From assembly GCA_009837815.1 (NCBI GenBank), contig VXSV01000151.1:1-39630 (forward strand): a stretch of DNA of 39,630 nucleotides. Direction: 5' to 3'. Shown in pieces: positions 25,857-35,151 of this stretch. A program made the position numbers and the translations under genes. The stretch is from Acidimicrobiia bacterium (GTDB lineage: Bacteria; Actinomycetota; Acidimicrobiia; Spongiisociales; ZC4RG35). Every line of letters begins with the position of its first letter. Position 1 is the first letter of the stretch. The notes below the pieces were generated by a model, which was not told the origin of the DNA, ran no database searches, and worked only from the letters and a program-made list of their open reading frames with translations.

Positions 25857-26462
25857 CTATTTGGAATAAAGCTCGACGATCAGCTGCTCGTTGATCGCTG
25901 TGTCAATCTGCGCCCTGGTGGGCAGACTGAAGACTTCTATTCTGCGCTCGGCGTGGTCGACCGTCAGCCATTCGGGAACATTGCGACTGAGCGTGTCGAT
26001 GGCGTGCTGCACGATTATCAGGTCGGCGCTCTTTTCCCGCAAGGTCACCACGTCCCCCTCCCGCACCTGGTAGGAGGGGATGTCCACCTTCCTTCCGTTG
26101 ACCCGGAAGTGGCCATGGTTGACCAACTGGCGGGCCTGCGCCCTGGTGGCGGCCATACCCGAGCGCCACACCACATTGTCGAGCCGCAACTCCAAGAACC
26201 TGAGCAAGCTTTCGCCGGTGACCCCTTCCCCCCGGGCGGCCCTCTCGTAGTAGCCCCGGAACTGCCGCTCCAGCACCCCGTACATGGCCCGCAACTTCTG
26301 CTTTTCACGCAGGCGGATCAGGTAATCGCTCTCTCTGACCCGACGCCGGCCGTGCTCGCCGGGTGGATAGGGACGGCGGTCAACAGGGCACTTGCGCGAC
26401 TGGCAGAGCGACTGGCGGGCGCGGCGGCAGGACTTGTGACGGGGGCCGGTGTAACGGGCCAT
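25857..26462 (-). CDS. rpsD: Small-subunit ribosomal protein S4
   Basis: 201 residues: Y-T-G-P-R-H-K-S-C, R-R-P-Y-P-P-G-E-H-G, and the S4 RNA-binding fold R-L-D-N-V-V-W-R-S-G and L-V-N-H-G-H-F-R-V-N-G. S4 starts 30S assembly. H9, C12, C20 and C25 take the places of a four-Cys zinc site known from other S4 proteins. Start ATG shares one base with the rpsK stop. Confidence 0.96.
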   Translation of the reverse strand: MARYTGPRHKSCRRARQSLCQSRKCPVDRRPYPPGEHGRRRVRESDYLIRLREKQKLRAMYGVLERQFRGYYERAARGEGVTGESLLRFLELRLDNVVWRSGMAATRAQARQLVNHGHFRVNGRKVDIPSYQVREGDVVTLREKSADLIIVQHAIDTLSRNVPEWLTVDHAERRIEVFSLPTRAQIDTAINEQLIVELYSK

Positions 26463-26857
26463 CAGCCTCTTCTTCTCTTCTTGGGACGGCAGCCGTTGTG
26501 AACGGTGGGAGTTGCGTCGCGGGGTGACCCGGAGACCTCCAGACCCATGTGCTGCAGGGTCCGCCAGGCGTCCTTTCCCGGTCCCGTCCCGCTGACGATC
26601 ACCTCGATCTTCCTCACTCCGTGTTCCCCGGCCTGGCGGGCCGCTTCCTCTGCGGCCAGCTGGGCGGCGTAGGGAGTGGACTTTCGGGAACCCTTGAAAC
26701 CCACCGAACCGCCTGAGGTCCATACGATGGTGTTGCCCTGCTGGTCGGTGATGTTGATGATGGTGTTGTTGAAGCTAGCCTTGATGTGGGCCCGTGCGAA
26801 CGCCACGTTCTTGCGCTCGCGGCGACGTACCCGCTTTTGCGATCCTCTGGTTGCCAT
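26462..26857 (-). CDS. rpsK: Small-subunit ribosomal protein S11
   Basis: 131 residues with [29 protein letters not shown] and C-terminal [14 protein letters not shown]11 lies on the 30S platform near the mRNA exit. It comes 19 nt after rpsM. Confidence 0.98.
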   Translation of the reverse strand: MATRGSQKRVRRRERKNVAFARAHIKASFNNTIINITDQQGNTIVWTSGGSVGFKGSRKSTPYAAQLAAEEAARQAGEHGVRKIEVIVSGTGPGKDAWRTLQHMGLEVSGSPRDATPTVHNGCRPKKRRRG

Positions 26858-26876
26858 TCTTCGTCCCCCAGTGCTC

Positions 26877-27257
26877 TCAGTGTTTAGCCGGCTTCTTCTT
26901 GCCCGCGACAGCCATCCGCCGGCCCTTTCGGGTCCGGCCGTTGGTATGGGTGCGCTGGCCCCGCACCGGCAATCCTCTACGGTGCCGGATGCCCTGATAG
27001 CAATTGATCTCGGTCTTGCGGCGTATGTTCTGGCTCACTTGGCGCCGCAGGTTCCCCTCCACCTGATAGTTCGCGTCGATAAACCGGCGGATCGACGCTG
27101 CTTCCTCTTCGGTGAGATCCCGCACCTTGGTGCCGGGTTCGATCCTCAGGTGGTCACAGATCTCCAGCGCCCGGGAGCGGCCCACCCCGAAAATGTAGGT
27201 GAGGGAGATCTCCAGACGCTTGTCGCGTGGAAGGTCGACACCGGCGATCCTGGCCAC
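26877..27257 (-). CDS. rpsM: Small-subunit ribosomal protein S13
   Basis: 126 residues: [38 protein letters not shown] and a basic tail K-K-K-P-A-K-H that reaches the P-site tRNA. GTG start 3 nt after rpmJ. Confidence 0.97.
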   Translation of the reverse strand: MARIAGVDLPRDKRLEISLTYIFGVGRSRALEICDHLRIEPGTKVRDLTEEEAASIRRFIDANYQVEGNLRRQVSQNIRRKTEINCYQGIRHRRGLPVRGQRTHTNGRTRKGRRMAVAGKKKPAKH

Positions 27258-27260
27258 GGC

Positions 27261-27374
27261 TCAGCCCTGCCTCTGCTTGTGTCGAGGATTCTCACAAATC
27301 ACCCAAACGCGGCCGTGGCGCCGGATGATCCGACACTTTTCGCACATTTTTCGGGTCGAAGGCTTCACCTTCAT
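27261..27374 (-). CDS. rpmJ: Large-subunit ribosomal protein L36 (zinc form)
   Basis: A 37-codon gene reading [20 protein letters not shown] and on to Q-R-Q-G. C11, C14, C27 and H32 form the zinc-ribbon site of the zinc-binding L36 type. Its ATG overlaps the infA stop (ATGA), and rpsM starts 3 nt after its TGA. Confidence 0.95.
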   Translation of the reverse strand: MKVKPSTRKMCEKCRIIRRHGRVWVICENPRHKQRQG

Positions 27375-27592
27375 CTGTATCTCCAGACGATTCTTCCCCT
27401 GGTGGGGTCGTAGGCGGACAATTCCAAGTCCACTCGGTCACCGGGAAGAATCCGTATGTACCTCATGCGCATTTTCCCCGAGACATGAGCCAGCACAACC
27501 AAGCCACCGTCCACCTCCACCTTGAATGTGGCATTCGGAAGGTTTTGAAGAACGGTGCCTTGGACCCGAACGACAGAATCGTCTTCAGTCAT
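27371..27592 (-). CDS. infA: Translation initiation factor IF-1
   Basis: 73 residues of a single OB fold: [38 protein letters not shown], ending I-V-W-R-Y-R. IF-1 occupies the ribosomal A site during initiation. It lies 30 nt after map and overlaps rpmJ by 4 nt. Confidence 0.97.
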   Translation of the reverse strand: MTEDDSVVRVQGTVLQNLPNATFKVEVDGGLVVLAHVSGKMRMRYIRILPGDRVDLELSAYDPTRGRIVWRYR

Positions 27593-27622
27593 TCAAAGTT
27601 AATTGCGCCAACTGAAAGCATT

Positions 27623-28405
27623 TTAGCGACCTGCTGTAGCTTCCAGCAAATTAATCGCAACGGGGGTGGTGGTCACCAGCGGACCGTCCGGGGTGAGACA
27701 AACGGTGTGCTCCCAGTGAGCGGAGATCGACCCGTCGGCGGTCCGCACCGTCCATGCGTCCCGGTCCACCCGGGTGGCGGCGGTTCCCAGGTTGAACATG
27801 GGCTCGATACACAGAGCCATCCCCTTGCGCAGTCGCACTCCCCGCCCCGCAACCCCCAGGTTGGGAACGTCGGGCTTTTCGTGCATCGCTCGACCGATCC
27901 CGTGTCCGACATAGCCCTCCACGACCCCGTAGCCCTCCCGGCGGGCCACCGCCTCCACCGCCGCCCCGATGTCGCCGATCCGCTTCCCGGGACGGGCCTT
28001 TCCGAGTCCCTCCCACAGGGCCTCCTCGGCGGCGGCCGACAGCGCCGACGCCTCCGGGCTGACCTCTCCTATCGCAAAGGTGCAGGCCGCATCTCCATGA
28101 AATCCCTGGTAGACGGCTCCGATGTCGATCGACAGCAAGTCCCCCTCCCGCAGTCGGCGGGTGTCGGGGATGCCATGAACCACCACATCGTTGGGGGAGG
28201 CGCAAATCGAGGCGGGGTAGCCGCGATATCCGAGGAACGAGGGAGCGCACCTCTCACCTCGAATCACCTTTTCGGCGATCCTGTCCAACTGGAGAGTTGT
28301 GACTCCCGGCCCGGCGGCCGACCGCACCGCTTCATGGGCCTTGGCCACGCACCGTCCCGCTACCTCCATCTTTTTGAACTGGGCGGGGTTCTTGAAAGTT
28401 ATCAC
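27623..28405 (-). CDS. map: Methionine aminopeptidase, type I
   Basis: 260 residues. The two-metal site is visible in S-I-D-I-G, G-D-A-A-C-T-F, V-G-H-G-I-G-R, I-E-P-M and W-E-H-T. The enzyme removes the initiator Met from new proteins. Start is GTG 28405 followed by I-T-F-K; no strong ribosome site precedes it. It is 22 nt after adk. Confidence 0.95.
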   Translation of the reverse strand: MITFKNPAQFKKMEVAGRCVAKAHEAVRSAAGPGVTTLQLDRIAEKVIRGERCAPSFLGYRGYPASICASPNDVVVHGIPDTRRLREGDLLSIDIGAVYQGFHGDAACTFAIGEVSPEASALSAAAEEALWEGLGKARPGKRIGDIGAAVEAVARREGYGVVEGYVGHGIGRAMHEKPDVPNLGVAGRGVRLRKGMALCIEPMFNLGTAATRVDRDAWTVRTADGSISAHWEHTVCLTPDGPLVTTTPVAINLLEATAGR

Positions 28406-28427
28406 ATCGGGGCGTGCAGATGCACAG

Positions 28428-28970
28428 TCATCCGAGGGCTGCGATGATCCGCTCGCAGATTTCGGGGATCGGACCCGATCCCTCCACCGTGCTCACTATG
28501 CCCCTGCGGCCGTACAGGTCGAGAAGCGGGGCGGTCTGGGTCTCGTACACCTCGAGGCGGCGACGGATCGTTTCTGCGGTGTCATCCGCTCTGCCCCGGT
28601 TCAACATCCTTTCCAGGAGTACCCGGCTGTCGACCTCCAGGGAGACCACCCGGTCCAGGGGATCCTCTGCCAGCAGGCGGTCGAGGAGCTCGGCCTGCGG
28701 AAGGGTACGGGGGAAGCCGTCAAGGATGAACCCGCCGGCGCAATCGGAGTCCGTCAGCCTTCCGGCCAGCATCTGCCCGGTGATCTCATCGGGAACGTAC
28801 TCCCCCGCCTCCATGAGCGTCTTGACCTGCCGGCCCAGGTCGGTGCCGGAAGAGACATGACGGCGGAACATCTCCCCGGTTGAGATGTGGGGAATCCCCA
28901 ATCTTTCGGCCACCCGCCCAGCCTGAGTGCCCTTTCCTGCACCGGGAGGACCCAGGAACAACAGTCTCAT
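28428..28970 (-). CDS. adk: Adenylate kinase
   Basis: 180 residues with P-loop G-P-P-G-A-G-K-G-T (7-15), H-I-S-T-G-E-M-F-R and L-D-G-F-P-R-T. It is the short type: the LID is a brief loop near R-G-R-A-D-D without Cys zinc ligands, as in other actinobacteria. It equilibrates ATP, AMP and ADP. It follows secY after 19 nt. Confidence 0.97.
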   Translation of the reverse strand: MRLLFLGPPGAGKGTQAGRVAERLGIPHISTGEMFRRHVSSGTDLGRQVKTLMEAGEYVPDEITGQMLAGRLTDSDCAGGFILDGFPRTLPQAELLDRLLAEDPLDRVVSLEVDSRVLLERMLNRGRADDTAETIRRRLEVYETQTAPLLDLYGRRGIVSTVEGSGPIPEICERIIAALG

Positions 28971-28989
28971 GGGCCGGAACCCCTCGCCG

Positions 28990-30300
28990 TCAAGTGAGAA
29001 AGCCCTCGTAGTTGCGCATGGTTAGCTGGCTTTCGATCTGTTTCATGGTCTCCAGCGCCACGCCCACCACGATCAGTATCGAGACTCCCGAGAAGCTGAT
29101 CGGGATGTTCCAAAGCAGTCCCGCCAGGGCGGGAAGCACGGCTATCACCGCCAGGAAGACCGAGCCGGGCAGGGTGATCCGGTTGAGAATCCTTCCCAGG
29201 TAGGAAGCGGTCTGGCCGCCGGGTCGCACCCCGGGGATGAACCCGCCCTGGCGCTGCAGCATCTCGGCCTGACGGGTTGGGTCGAACTGGATGGCGTTGT
29301 AGAAGTAGGTGAAGAAGATGATCAGCGAGAAGAGAAGGAACACATACCACCAGGTGATCTGGCCGCCGCCGCCCAGGTTCTCATCCACCCATCGGTAGAG
29401 GCCCTGCACCCAGGCGGCGTCGGAGGGGATGGCCGTGACCAGCAGCGAGGGAAAAAGCAGCATCGAAGTGGCGAAAATCACGGGGATCACCCCGGCGGTG
29501 TTCACCTTGAGGGGGATGTAAGTGCTCTGACCTCCCATCACCCGTCTGCCGCGAACCCGTTTGGCGAACGACACCGGGATGCGACGCTGACCCTGATCGA
29601 CGTAGATGATGGTGACTATCACCACCAGGAAGACCAGCATGATGACCAGGAAACGCAACACCAGGCCCACCGCCGCGGTCTGGCCCCAGATCTGGCCGAA
29701 CACGAAGGGGAACTGGCTGAGGATGGAAACGAAAATGATCAGCGACATACCGTTTCCGATTCCCCGCTGGCTGATTTGTTCGCCCAACCACATCACAAAT
29801 GCGGTCCCGGCGGTCATGGTCAACACGATCAGGGCAACCCGGCCCGGGGTGTAGTTGGGCACCAGGTCGATGCCGTTGGTGAACCGGCCGACGTGGAAGA
29901 GGTAAGTGAATCCGGTGGACTGGATGAGCGCCAAGACCACCGTCGTGTACCGGGTCCATTGGGTGATGACCTTGCGGCCGGCTTCACCCTCATCCTGCAA
30001 CGCCTGCAGCTTGGGTATGACCACCGTCAGAAGCTGCATCATGATCGAAGCCGTGATGTAGGGAATGATCCCCAGCGAGAAGACGGAGAACTGCTCCAAT
30101 GCCCCTCCCGAGAACAGGTTGAGGAGCCCGTAGATGCCGCCCGCCTGCTGCTGCTCCTGGAAGGCCTGGACCGCTTCCAGGTCGATGCCGGGCACCGGTA
30201 TGGTGGCCCCGAGACGGTAGACGCCGAAGATGGCGAGGGTGAAGAGGATCTTTCCCCGCAGGTCGGGGACCTTGAACATGTTGCGATAGATGTTCAGCAT
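28990..30300 (-). CDS. secY: Protein translocase subunit SecY
   Basis: 436 residues with ten membrane segments. It has F-T-L-A-I-F-G-V-Y-R-L-G-A-T-I-P-V-P-G in the first segment, the G-I-G-N-G-M-S-L-I-I-F region, R-R-I-P-V-S-F-A-K-R and Y-I-P-L-K-V-N-T-A-G-V-I-P-V-I-F-A. SecY is the channel of the Sec pathway in the cytoplasmic membrane. It starts 37 nt after rplO, before adk. Confidence 0.98.
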   Translation of the reverse strand: MLNIYRNMFKVPDLRGKILFTLAIFGVYRLGATIPVPGIDLEAVQAFQEQQQAGGIYGLLNLFSGGALEQFSVFSLGIIPYITASIMMQLLTVVIPKLQALQDEGEAGRKVITQWTRYTTVVLALIQSTGFTYLFHVGRFTNGIDLVPNYTPGRVALIVLTMTAGTAFVMWLGEQISQRGIGNGMSLIIFVSILSQFPFVFGQIWGQTAAVGLVLRFLVIMLVFLVVIVTIIYVDQGQRRIPVSFAKRVRGRRVMGGQSTYIPLKVNTAGVIPVIFATSMLLFPSLLVTAIPSDAAWVQGLYRWVDENLGGGGQITWWYVFLLFSLIIFFTYFYNAIQFDPTRQAEMLQRQGGFIPGVRPGGQTASYLGRILNRITLPGSVFLAVIAVLPALAGLLWNIPISFSGVSILIVVGVALETMKQIESQLTMRNYEGFLT

Positions 30301-30337
30301 GACCCGGTTGCTCCCGGCCGGCCTGACGCCATCGACA

Positions 30338-30787
30338 TCAGCCGACTATCTCCCATTTCCCGCCGACTTCTTCGACTTTCCGCCGGGCGGCGGCGCTGAA
30401 GGCATGAGCCTGGATGGTAATGGCCGCCCCGAGTTCTCCCTCGGCCAGGATTTTGATCTTTCCCCGCCGCTTGGCGAGACCGGCGTCCCGCAGGATGTCG
30501 GGCGTCACCACCGAACCCTCTGCGAAGCCCGAAAGCGCTCCGAGGTTCACCACCGCGAACTCTTCCCGGTTGGGGTTCTTGAAACCCTTCAACTTGGGTA
30601 ACCGGCGCGCAAGCGGCGTCTGGCCGCCCTCGAATCCAGGCCTCAGCTTGTTGCGGGCGTTGATGCCCTTGGTGCCCCGGCCTGCTTTCTTGCCTCGTCT
30701 GGCGGCGCCTCCCCTGCCCATGCGAACCCGGTTTTTTCGGGATCCCGGAGCAGGCTTAAGATCGTGCAGCATCAAACGGTCAGCCAT
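30338..30787 (-). CDS. rplO: Large-subunit ribosomal protein L15
   Basis: 149 residues: L-H-D-L-K-P-A-P-G-S-R-K, R-M-G-R-G-G-A-A-R-R-G-K-K-A-G-R-G-T-K-G, F-E-G-G-Q-T-P-L-A-R-R-L-P-K and A-H-A-F-S-A-A-A near the end. A late 50S assembly protein. It overlaps rpmD by 8 nt. Confidence 0.97.
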   Translation of the reverse strand: MADRLMLHDLKPAPGSRKNRVRMGRGGAARRGKKAGRGTKGINARNKLRPGFEGGQTPLARRLPKLKGFKNPNREEFAVVNLGALSGFAEGSVVTPDILRDAGLAKRRGKIKILAEGELGAAITIQAHAFSAAARRKVEEVGGKWEIVG

Positions 30788-30974
30788 GGGATTCCTCCAC
30801 TTCCACCAGGTGGCGGACCCGGTGAATCATCCCGCGTATCTCGGGCCGGTCGGCGTGTTCGACTGTGTGGTCGATACGACACAGGCCCAGACCGCGGACC
30901 GTCCGGCGGGTCTTCGGCTTTTCGCCGATCACGCTGCGGCGGAGGGTGACCCGGAGGGTCTTTTCTTCGCTCAT
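30780..30974 (-). CDS. rpmD: Large-subunit ribosomal protein L30
   Basis: 64 residues: L-R-V-T-L-R-R-S-V-I-G and the L-G-L-C-R-I-D-H-T-V-E-H-A-D block, where family members have L-G-L-R/G-K. It overlaps rpsE by 4 nt and rplO by 8 nt. Confidence 0.96.
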   Translation of the reverse strand: MSEEKTLRVTLRRSVIGEKPKTRRTVRGLGLCRIDHTVEHADRPEIRGMIHRVRHLVEVEESHG

Positions 30975-31522
30975 CGGACCGCCTTGGGAGCGGCGCGCAT
31001 CGCCTCGGTGGAGCGATAGGCGTCCAGCAGGGCGGGAGGAACGAACTCCTCGGGACGCTTCCCCCGCAGACGGGCCACCTCATCGGGACGGCGTTGCCCC
31101 ATGAGGGCGTTCATGGTGGCCCGGGCCACGTTGAGATGGGACGGGGAACCCAGCGACTTGGCGAGGGCGTCCTTGATACCCGCCGCTTCGAGGATCTGGC
31201 GGACCGCCCCACCCGCGATCACTCCCGTTCCGGGAGAAGCAGGCTTGATCAGCACCCGGGAGGCATCTTGCTTGCCGATGGTCTGGTGGATTACCGTCAC
31301 GCCGGTCATGGGGACGGTGACCATGGAACGGCGAGCCATTTCCATAGCTTTCTGGATGGCTACCGGCACTTCTTTGGCGCGGCCGTGGGCAATGCCCACC
31401 CGTCCGGCCCCGTCGCCCACCGCCACCAGGGCGGTGAAGGAGAAGCGGCGGCCGCCTTTCACCACTTTGGCCACCCGGCTGATCTTGATGACCCTTTCTT
31501 CGTACTGCTGTATCTCAGCCAT
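30971..31522 (-). CDS. rpsE: Small-subunit ribosomal protein S5
   Basis: 183 residues. Double-stranded-RNA-binding N-terminal domain with V-I-K-I-S-R-V-A-K-V-V-K-G-G-R-R-F-S-F, then V-G-I-A-H-G-R-A-K-E-V-P and G-V-I-A-G-G-A-V-R-Q-I-L-E. S5 helps decoding accuracy and forms part of the mRNA entry channel. It is 3 nt after rplR. Confidence 0.97.
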   Translation of the reverse strand: MAEIQQYEERVIKISRVAKVVKGGRRFSFTALVAVGDGAGRVGIAHGRAKEVPVAIQKAMEMARRSMVTVPMTGVTVIHQTIGKQDASRVLIKPASPGTGVIAGGAVRQILEAAGIKDALAKSLGSPSHLNVARATMNALMGQRRPDEVARLRGKRPEEFVPPALLDAYRSTEAMRAAPKAVR

Positions 31523-31530
31523 CGGCTACC

Positions 31531-31884
31531 TCAAAAACTCAGCCCGTCGGCGCGGGCTGCTTCGGCCAGGGCTCGGACCCTGCCCCCGAACCGGTATCCG
31601 CCCCGGTCGAAGACCACGGTGTCGACCCCCGCGCTGAGGCTGCGTTCCGCCAGGAGCTTGCCCACCACGCCGGCCGTCTCCACGGTCAGGGGGCGGTTGC
31701 GAAGGTCCGGCTCCAACGAAGACGCAGCCGCCATCGTGTGGCCCTGATCGTCGTCGATGACCTGGGCGTATATGTAGCGATTGGAACGAAACACCGCCAG
31801 GCGGGGCCGCTGTGCGCTTCCTCGGATCTTTTTGCGCACCCGCCGATGACGACGCAACCGGGCGGCGGTACGGGTTGACTTCAT
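31531..31884 (-). CDS. rplR: Large-subunit ribosomal protein L18
   Basis: 117 residues beginning [19 protein letters not shown], then [17 protein letters not shown] and [12 protein letters not shown]. It binds 5S rRNA with L5. Start ATG 31884 overlaps the rplF stop (ATGA); longer frames upstream run through rplF and are shadows. Confidence 0.97.
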   Translation of the reverse strand: MKSTRTAARLRRHRRVRKKIRGSAQRPRLAVFRSNRYIYAQVIDDDQGHTMAAASSLEPDLRNRPLTVETAGVVGKLLAERSLSAGVDTVVFDRGGYRFGGRVRALAEAARADGLSF

Positions 31885-32420
31885 ATTCTTCCTGCCTTGC
31901 CTGCCTTGCGACGCACCTTCTCGTCGGCGTAGCGGATGCCTTTTCCCTTGTAAGGCTCGGGAGGCCGGACCCGCCTGATGTCGGCCGCAATGTGACCAAC
32001 CTTCTGCTTGTCGATGCCTTTCACGATGATCCGGGTGGGAGCCGGAGTTTCGAAGGTGACTCCCTCGGGCGCCGCTATCTCCACCGGATGGCTGAAGCCG
32101 AGTTGCATCACCAATCGGTCTCCCTGCGACTGTGCCCGGTAACCCACTCCCACTACGGTGAGTTCTTTCTGGTAGCCCTCCAACACCCCGGTGACCATGT
32201 TGGCCAGGAGCGTGCGGCACAGCCCGTGGAGAGCGCGGGACATCCGGGACTCATCCACCCGGCTTACCAGCGCCTGGCTGTCGGAGACGTCGACCCTCAC
32301 CCGTTCGTGGAAGGTCCGCGACAACTCGCCCATGGGACCCTTGACCACCACCGACGATCCATCCACCGCAAGGTCCACCTCGGGGGGAATCGTTATCGGC
32401 GCCATGCCCACTCTGCTCAT
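31881..32420 (-). CDS. rplF: Large-subunit ribosomal protein L6
   Basis: 179 residues from ATG 32420: [28 protein letters not shown] and the C-terminal [16 protein letters not shown]. The ATG shares a base with the rpsH stop (TGATG), the same layout as other junctions here; a GTG two codons earlier is less likely. Confidence 0.96.
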   Translation of the reverse strand: MSRVGMAPITIPPEVDLAVDGSSVVVKGPMGELSRTFHERVRVDVSDSQALVSRVDESRMSRALHGLCRTLLANMVTGVLEGYQKELTVVGVGYRAQSQGDRLVMQLGFSHPVEIAAPEGVTFETPAPTRIIVKGIDKQKVGHIAADIRRVRPPEPYKGKGIRYADEKVRRKAGKAGRI

Positions 32421-32824
32421 CACCACACCTCGCAGAGGATCTCGCCGCCCAGTCGTCTCCGGCGAGCTTCCCGGTCGGTGAGCAGTCCCTGGGAGGTGGA
32501 GACGATCGCCACCCCCATACCCCCCTGGACGCGGCCGATGTCCGACGCCCCGCTGTAGCGGCGATGGCCCGGCTTGGAGATCCGGCGGAGGCCCGAAATT
32601 GCGGAAACCTTGTCCTCGGTGTACCGGAGCTCGATCTTCAGCATCCTGTGCGGCTTCGAGTCGTCCACCGCTGCGACGGAGAACCCGTCCACGAAGCCCT
32701 CGACCGAGAGAATACGGGCAATGCGTTCCTTCAGCCGGGAAGAAGGCATCTCGACGTGAGGGTGGCGGGCGGAGACACCGTTGCGGATACGAGTCAGCAG
32801 GTCAGCCACCGGATCGGTCATCAT
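32420..32824 (-). CDS. rpsH: Small-subunit ribosomal protein S8
   Basis: 134 residues: M-T-D-P-V-A-D-L-L-T-R-I-R-N-G, I-S-K-P-G-H-R-R-Y and the C-terminal S-T-S-Q-G-L-L-T-D-R-E-A-R-R-R-R-L-G-G-E-I-L-C. S8 is the translational repressor of the spc operon in E. coli. Two ATGs lie in a row (32824, 32821) and either could be used; both are within 6 nt of the rpsN stop. Confidence 0.96.
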   Translation of the reverse strand: MMTDPVADLLTRIRNGVSARHPHVEMPSSRLKERIARILSVEGFVDGFSVAAVDDSKPHRMLKIELRYTEDKVSAISGLRRISKPGHRRYSGASDIGRVQGGMGVAIVSTSQGLLTDREARRRRLGGEILCEVW

Positions 32825-32826
32825 AG

Positions 32827-33012
32827 CTACCACGACGCCTTTCTGATTCCTGGCAGTTCCCCGCGGGAAGCCAGTTCCCGCACGCAAATCCTGCACATCC
32901 CGAAGGCCCGCAAAAAGGCGCGCGCCCTACCGCACCGGCGGCACCGGTTGTAGGCTCGCACCTTGTACTTGGGCGGTCGTTTGGCTTTGGCAATGAGGGA
33001 TTTACGCGCCAT
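32827..33012 (-). CDS. rpsN: Small-subunit ribosomal protein S14, zinc (type Z) form
   Basis: 61 residues: A-R-K-S-L-I-A-K-A, with zinc ligands C24, C27, C40 and C43 (C-R-R-C and C-R-I-C) and the ending G-I-R-K-A-S-W. The short zinc-binding form is the default in actinobacteria; a zinc-free paralogue may exist elsewhere. It starts 12 nt after rplE. Confidence 0.97.
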   Translation of the reverse strand: MARKSLIAKAKRPPKYKVRAYNRCRRCGRARAFLRAFGMCRICVRELASRGELPGIRKASW

Positions 33013-33024
33013 TTTGGAAACTCC

Positions 33025-33603
33025 TTAGTACAAAGACTCTCTGACCCGGAAGGGAAACCCGAAAGCCGCCAGAAAAGCGCGGGCATGGTCGTCGCGCACC
33101 GCGGTGGTGCAGATGGTGACATCCATTCCCCGTGTCTCCGATACCTGGTCGTAGTGTATTTCGGGAAAGACCAGCTGCTCGTCGAAGCCGAACGAGTAAT
33201 TGCCTCTCCCATCAAACGATTTGGGGTTCATGCCTCGAAAGTCCCGGACCCGGGGAATGGCGATCGACATCACACGGTCGAAGAATTCCCACATGCGGTC
33301 GCCCCGAAGGGTCACGGAGACACCCACCGGCATTCCCTTTCTTATCCGGAACCCGGCCACCGACTTGCGGGCCCGGTTCAGACGGGGACGCTGCCCGGTG
33401 ATCAGTTCCAACTCCGAGAGAGCGTTGTCGACCTGCTTGCGGTCCCTGACCGCCTCCCCGATCCCCATGTTCACCACGATCTTCTCCAAACGGGGAACCT
33501 CCATGGGGTTGGCAAGGCCCAGTTCGCCCTGAAGAGCGGCGGCGACCTCCGAGCGGAACCGATCCTTGAGCCGGGGAGAAGCTGCGCCGTTGGCCCGGCT
33601 CAC
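33025..33603 (-). CDS. rplE: Large-subunit ribosomal protein L5
   Basis: 192 residues: P-R-L-E-K-I-V-V-N-M-G-I-G-E, T-G-Q-R-P, F-R-I-R-K-G-M-P-V-G-V-S-V-T-L-R-G and M-D-V-T-I-C-T-T-A. It binds 5S rRNA and touches P-site tRNA. GTG start in a GTGA overlap with rplX. Confidence 0.97.
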   Translation of the reverse strand: MSRANGAASPRLKDRFRSEVAAALQGELGLANPMEVPRLEKIVVNMGIGEAVRDRKQVDNALSELELITGQRPRLNRARKSVAGFRIRKGMPVGVSVTLRGDRMWEFFDRVMSIAIPRVRDFRGMNPKSFDGRGNYSFGFDEQLVFPEIHYDQVSETRGMDVTICTTAVRDDHARAFLAAFGFPFRVRESLY

Positions 33604-33902
33604 AGGTCACCTCCGCATCTGCGGCACATCCGGTGCTTGCCGCGCTCGTCGAAACGCTGCCCGATCTTGGTGGGACCGCACTCCTCGCAGACGATCATCA
33701 CGTTGGATGCGTCAATGGGCATGTCCTTGTCGATGATGCCGCCCTGCATGGTCCCGCTCTGGGGACGCTGATGGCGCTTGGCGGTGTTCACCCCTTCCAC
33801 GATCACCTTGTTCCTGCCGGGAATCACCCGCGAGATCCTCGATTCGCGGCCGACATCCTTGCCGGTGATGATCTTCACCCGGTCGCCTGTCCGCAGTTTC
33901 AT
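33600..33902 (-). CDS. rplX: Large-subunit ribosomal protein L24
   Basis: 100 residues: [17 protein letters not shown] of the KOW domain, G-V-N-T-A-K-R-H, then two Cys pairs (C72/C75 and C93/C96) that could bind zinc; many bacterial L24 lack them. ATG overlaps the rplN stop (ATGA). Confidence 0.96.
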   Translation of the reverse strand: MKLRTGDRVKIITGKDVGRESRISRVIPGRNKVIVEGVNTAKRHQRPQSGTMQGGIIDKDMPIDASNVMIVCEECGPTKIGQRFDERGKHRMCRRCGGDL

Positions 33903-34267
33903 AACACCTCCGGCGCCAGGGAGACGATCCGCATGAACCGTTTCTCTCGCAATTCTCTCGCCACCGGCCCGAAAATCCGGGTGCCGCGGGGCTGGCGCTG
34001 GGGATCGATGATCACACATGCATTGTCGTCGAACCGAATGTAGGTCCCGTCGCGGCGCCGGCGCTCCTTGCGGGTGCGCACCACCACCGCCCGGACCACC
34101 TCCCCTTTCTTGATGACTCCCCCCGGGACGGCCTCTTTCACCGTCACCACGATTTCGTCCCCCACCCGCGCATAGCGGCGACGGGTGCCGCCCAGCATTC
34201 CTATGCACAGCACGGAACGGGCGCCGGTGTTGTCAGCCACCCGCAGCCTGCTTTCTTTCTGAATCAC
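33899..34267 (-). CDS. rplN: Large-subunit ribosomal protein L14
   Basis: 122 residues: [35 protein letters not shown] and [16 protein letters not shown] 34267 lies in a GTGA overlap with the rpsQ stop; family homology begins at the next residue. Confidence 0.97.
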   Translation of the reverse strand: MIQKESRLRVADNTGARSVLCIGMLGGTRRRYARVGDEIVVTVKEAVPGGVIKKGEVVRAVVVRTRKERRRRDGTYIRFDDNACVIIDPQRQPRGTRIFGPVARELREKRFMRIVSLAPEVL

Positions 34268-34521
34268 TTGGCCCGCTCCAAAATCTCGCTCATCCTCCAA
34301 CGCTTCTGGCGGGAGAGCGGACGAGTCTCCACAATCCGCACCATGTCTCCTGCCCGGGCGTCGTTGTCCTGGTCGTGAACGTGGTAAAGCCTGGTCTTTC
34401 GAACCACCTTGTGGTAGCGGGGATGCTTGTAGGAGGTGGCGACCCTGACCGAGATGGTCCGGTCCCGCCGATCGGACACGACCACGCCAACCCGGCTCTT
34501 GCGTCTGTGCCTATCACTCAT
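34264..34521 (-). CDS. rpsQ: Small-subunit ribosomal protein S17
   Basis: 85 residues: [32 protein letters not shown] and [13 protein letters not shown]. An early 16S rRNA binder. It overlaps rpmC by 8 nt. Confidence 0.97.
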   Translation of the reverse strand: MSDRHRRKSRVGVVVSDRRDRTISVRVATSYKHPRYHKVVRKTRLYHVHDQDNDARAGDMVRIVETRPLSRQKRWRMSEILERAK

Positions 34522-34741
34522 TGGCGGCGGCCTCCTGCTGTGCGTACCAAAGCTCTATCTCTCTCTGCCGGAGAATGGTGCGAATCCGGGCCACGGCCTT
34601 CTTCACCGCCCCGAGGCGGGCGGTGTTGTCCAGTTGGTTGGTCGCCAACTGGAAACGCAGGTTGAAAAGCTCCTCCTTGGACTCGGCAAGCTTCTCGGTG
34701 AGTTCCCGGTGGTTCAACTCCCGCAACTCGGCCGGACTCAT
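34514..34741 (-). CDS. rpmC: Large-subunit ribosomal protein L29
   Basis: 75 residues: [30 protein letters not shown] and I-R-T-I-L-R-Q-R-E. It sits at the peptide exit site, where trigger factor and SRP dock. ATG overlaps the rplP stop (ATGA). Confidence 0.97.
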   Translation of the reverse strand: MSPAELRELNHRELTEKLAESKEELFNLRFQLATNQLDNTARLGAVKKAVARIRTILRQREIELWYAQQEAAANE

Positions 34742-35151
34742 GATTCCCCCCTCGCTACGAACCTGGTCTTGACGGGAAGCTTGTGTCCCGCCTTGCGCAT
34801 CGCCTCCCGCGCAAGGTGCTCGGGCACGCCGCCCAACTCGAACATGATCCGACCGGGCTTCACAACCGCCACCCAGAATTCCGGGTTGCCCTTCCCAGAC
34901 CCCATCCGCGTCTCGGCCGGTTTGGCGGTAACCGGCTTGTCGGGAAAGATGGTTATCCACACCCGTCCACCTCGCCGCACCGAACGGGTTATAGCCACGC
35001 GCGCCGACTCGATCTGGCGGGCGGTGACCCATCCCGCGGTCAGGGCCTGCAAGCCGTATTCTCCGAAATTCACCTTGGTGCCGCCTTTGGCGATTCCCTT
35101 CCTCCGGCCCCTGTGGACCTTGCGATGACGGGTTCTCTTGGGCATCAACAT
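34738..35151 (-). CDS. rplP: Large-subunit ribosomal protein L16
   Basis: 137 residues: [39 protein letters not shown] and [13 protein letters not shown]16 lines the A-site tRNA elbow. ATG 35151 shares one base with the rpsC stop (TGATG). Confidence 0.97.
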   Translation of the reverse strand: MLMPKRTRHRKVHRGRRKGIAKGGTKVNFGEYGLQALTAGWVTARQIESARVAITRSVRRGGRVWITIFPDKPVTAKPAETRMGSGKGNPEFWVAVVKPGRIMFELGGVPEHLAREAMRKAGHKLPVKTRFVARGES

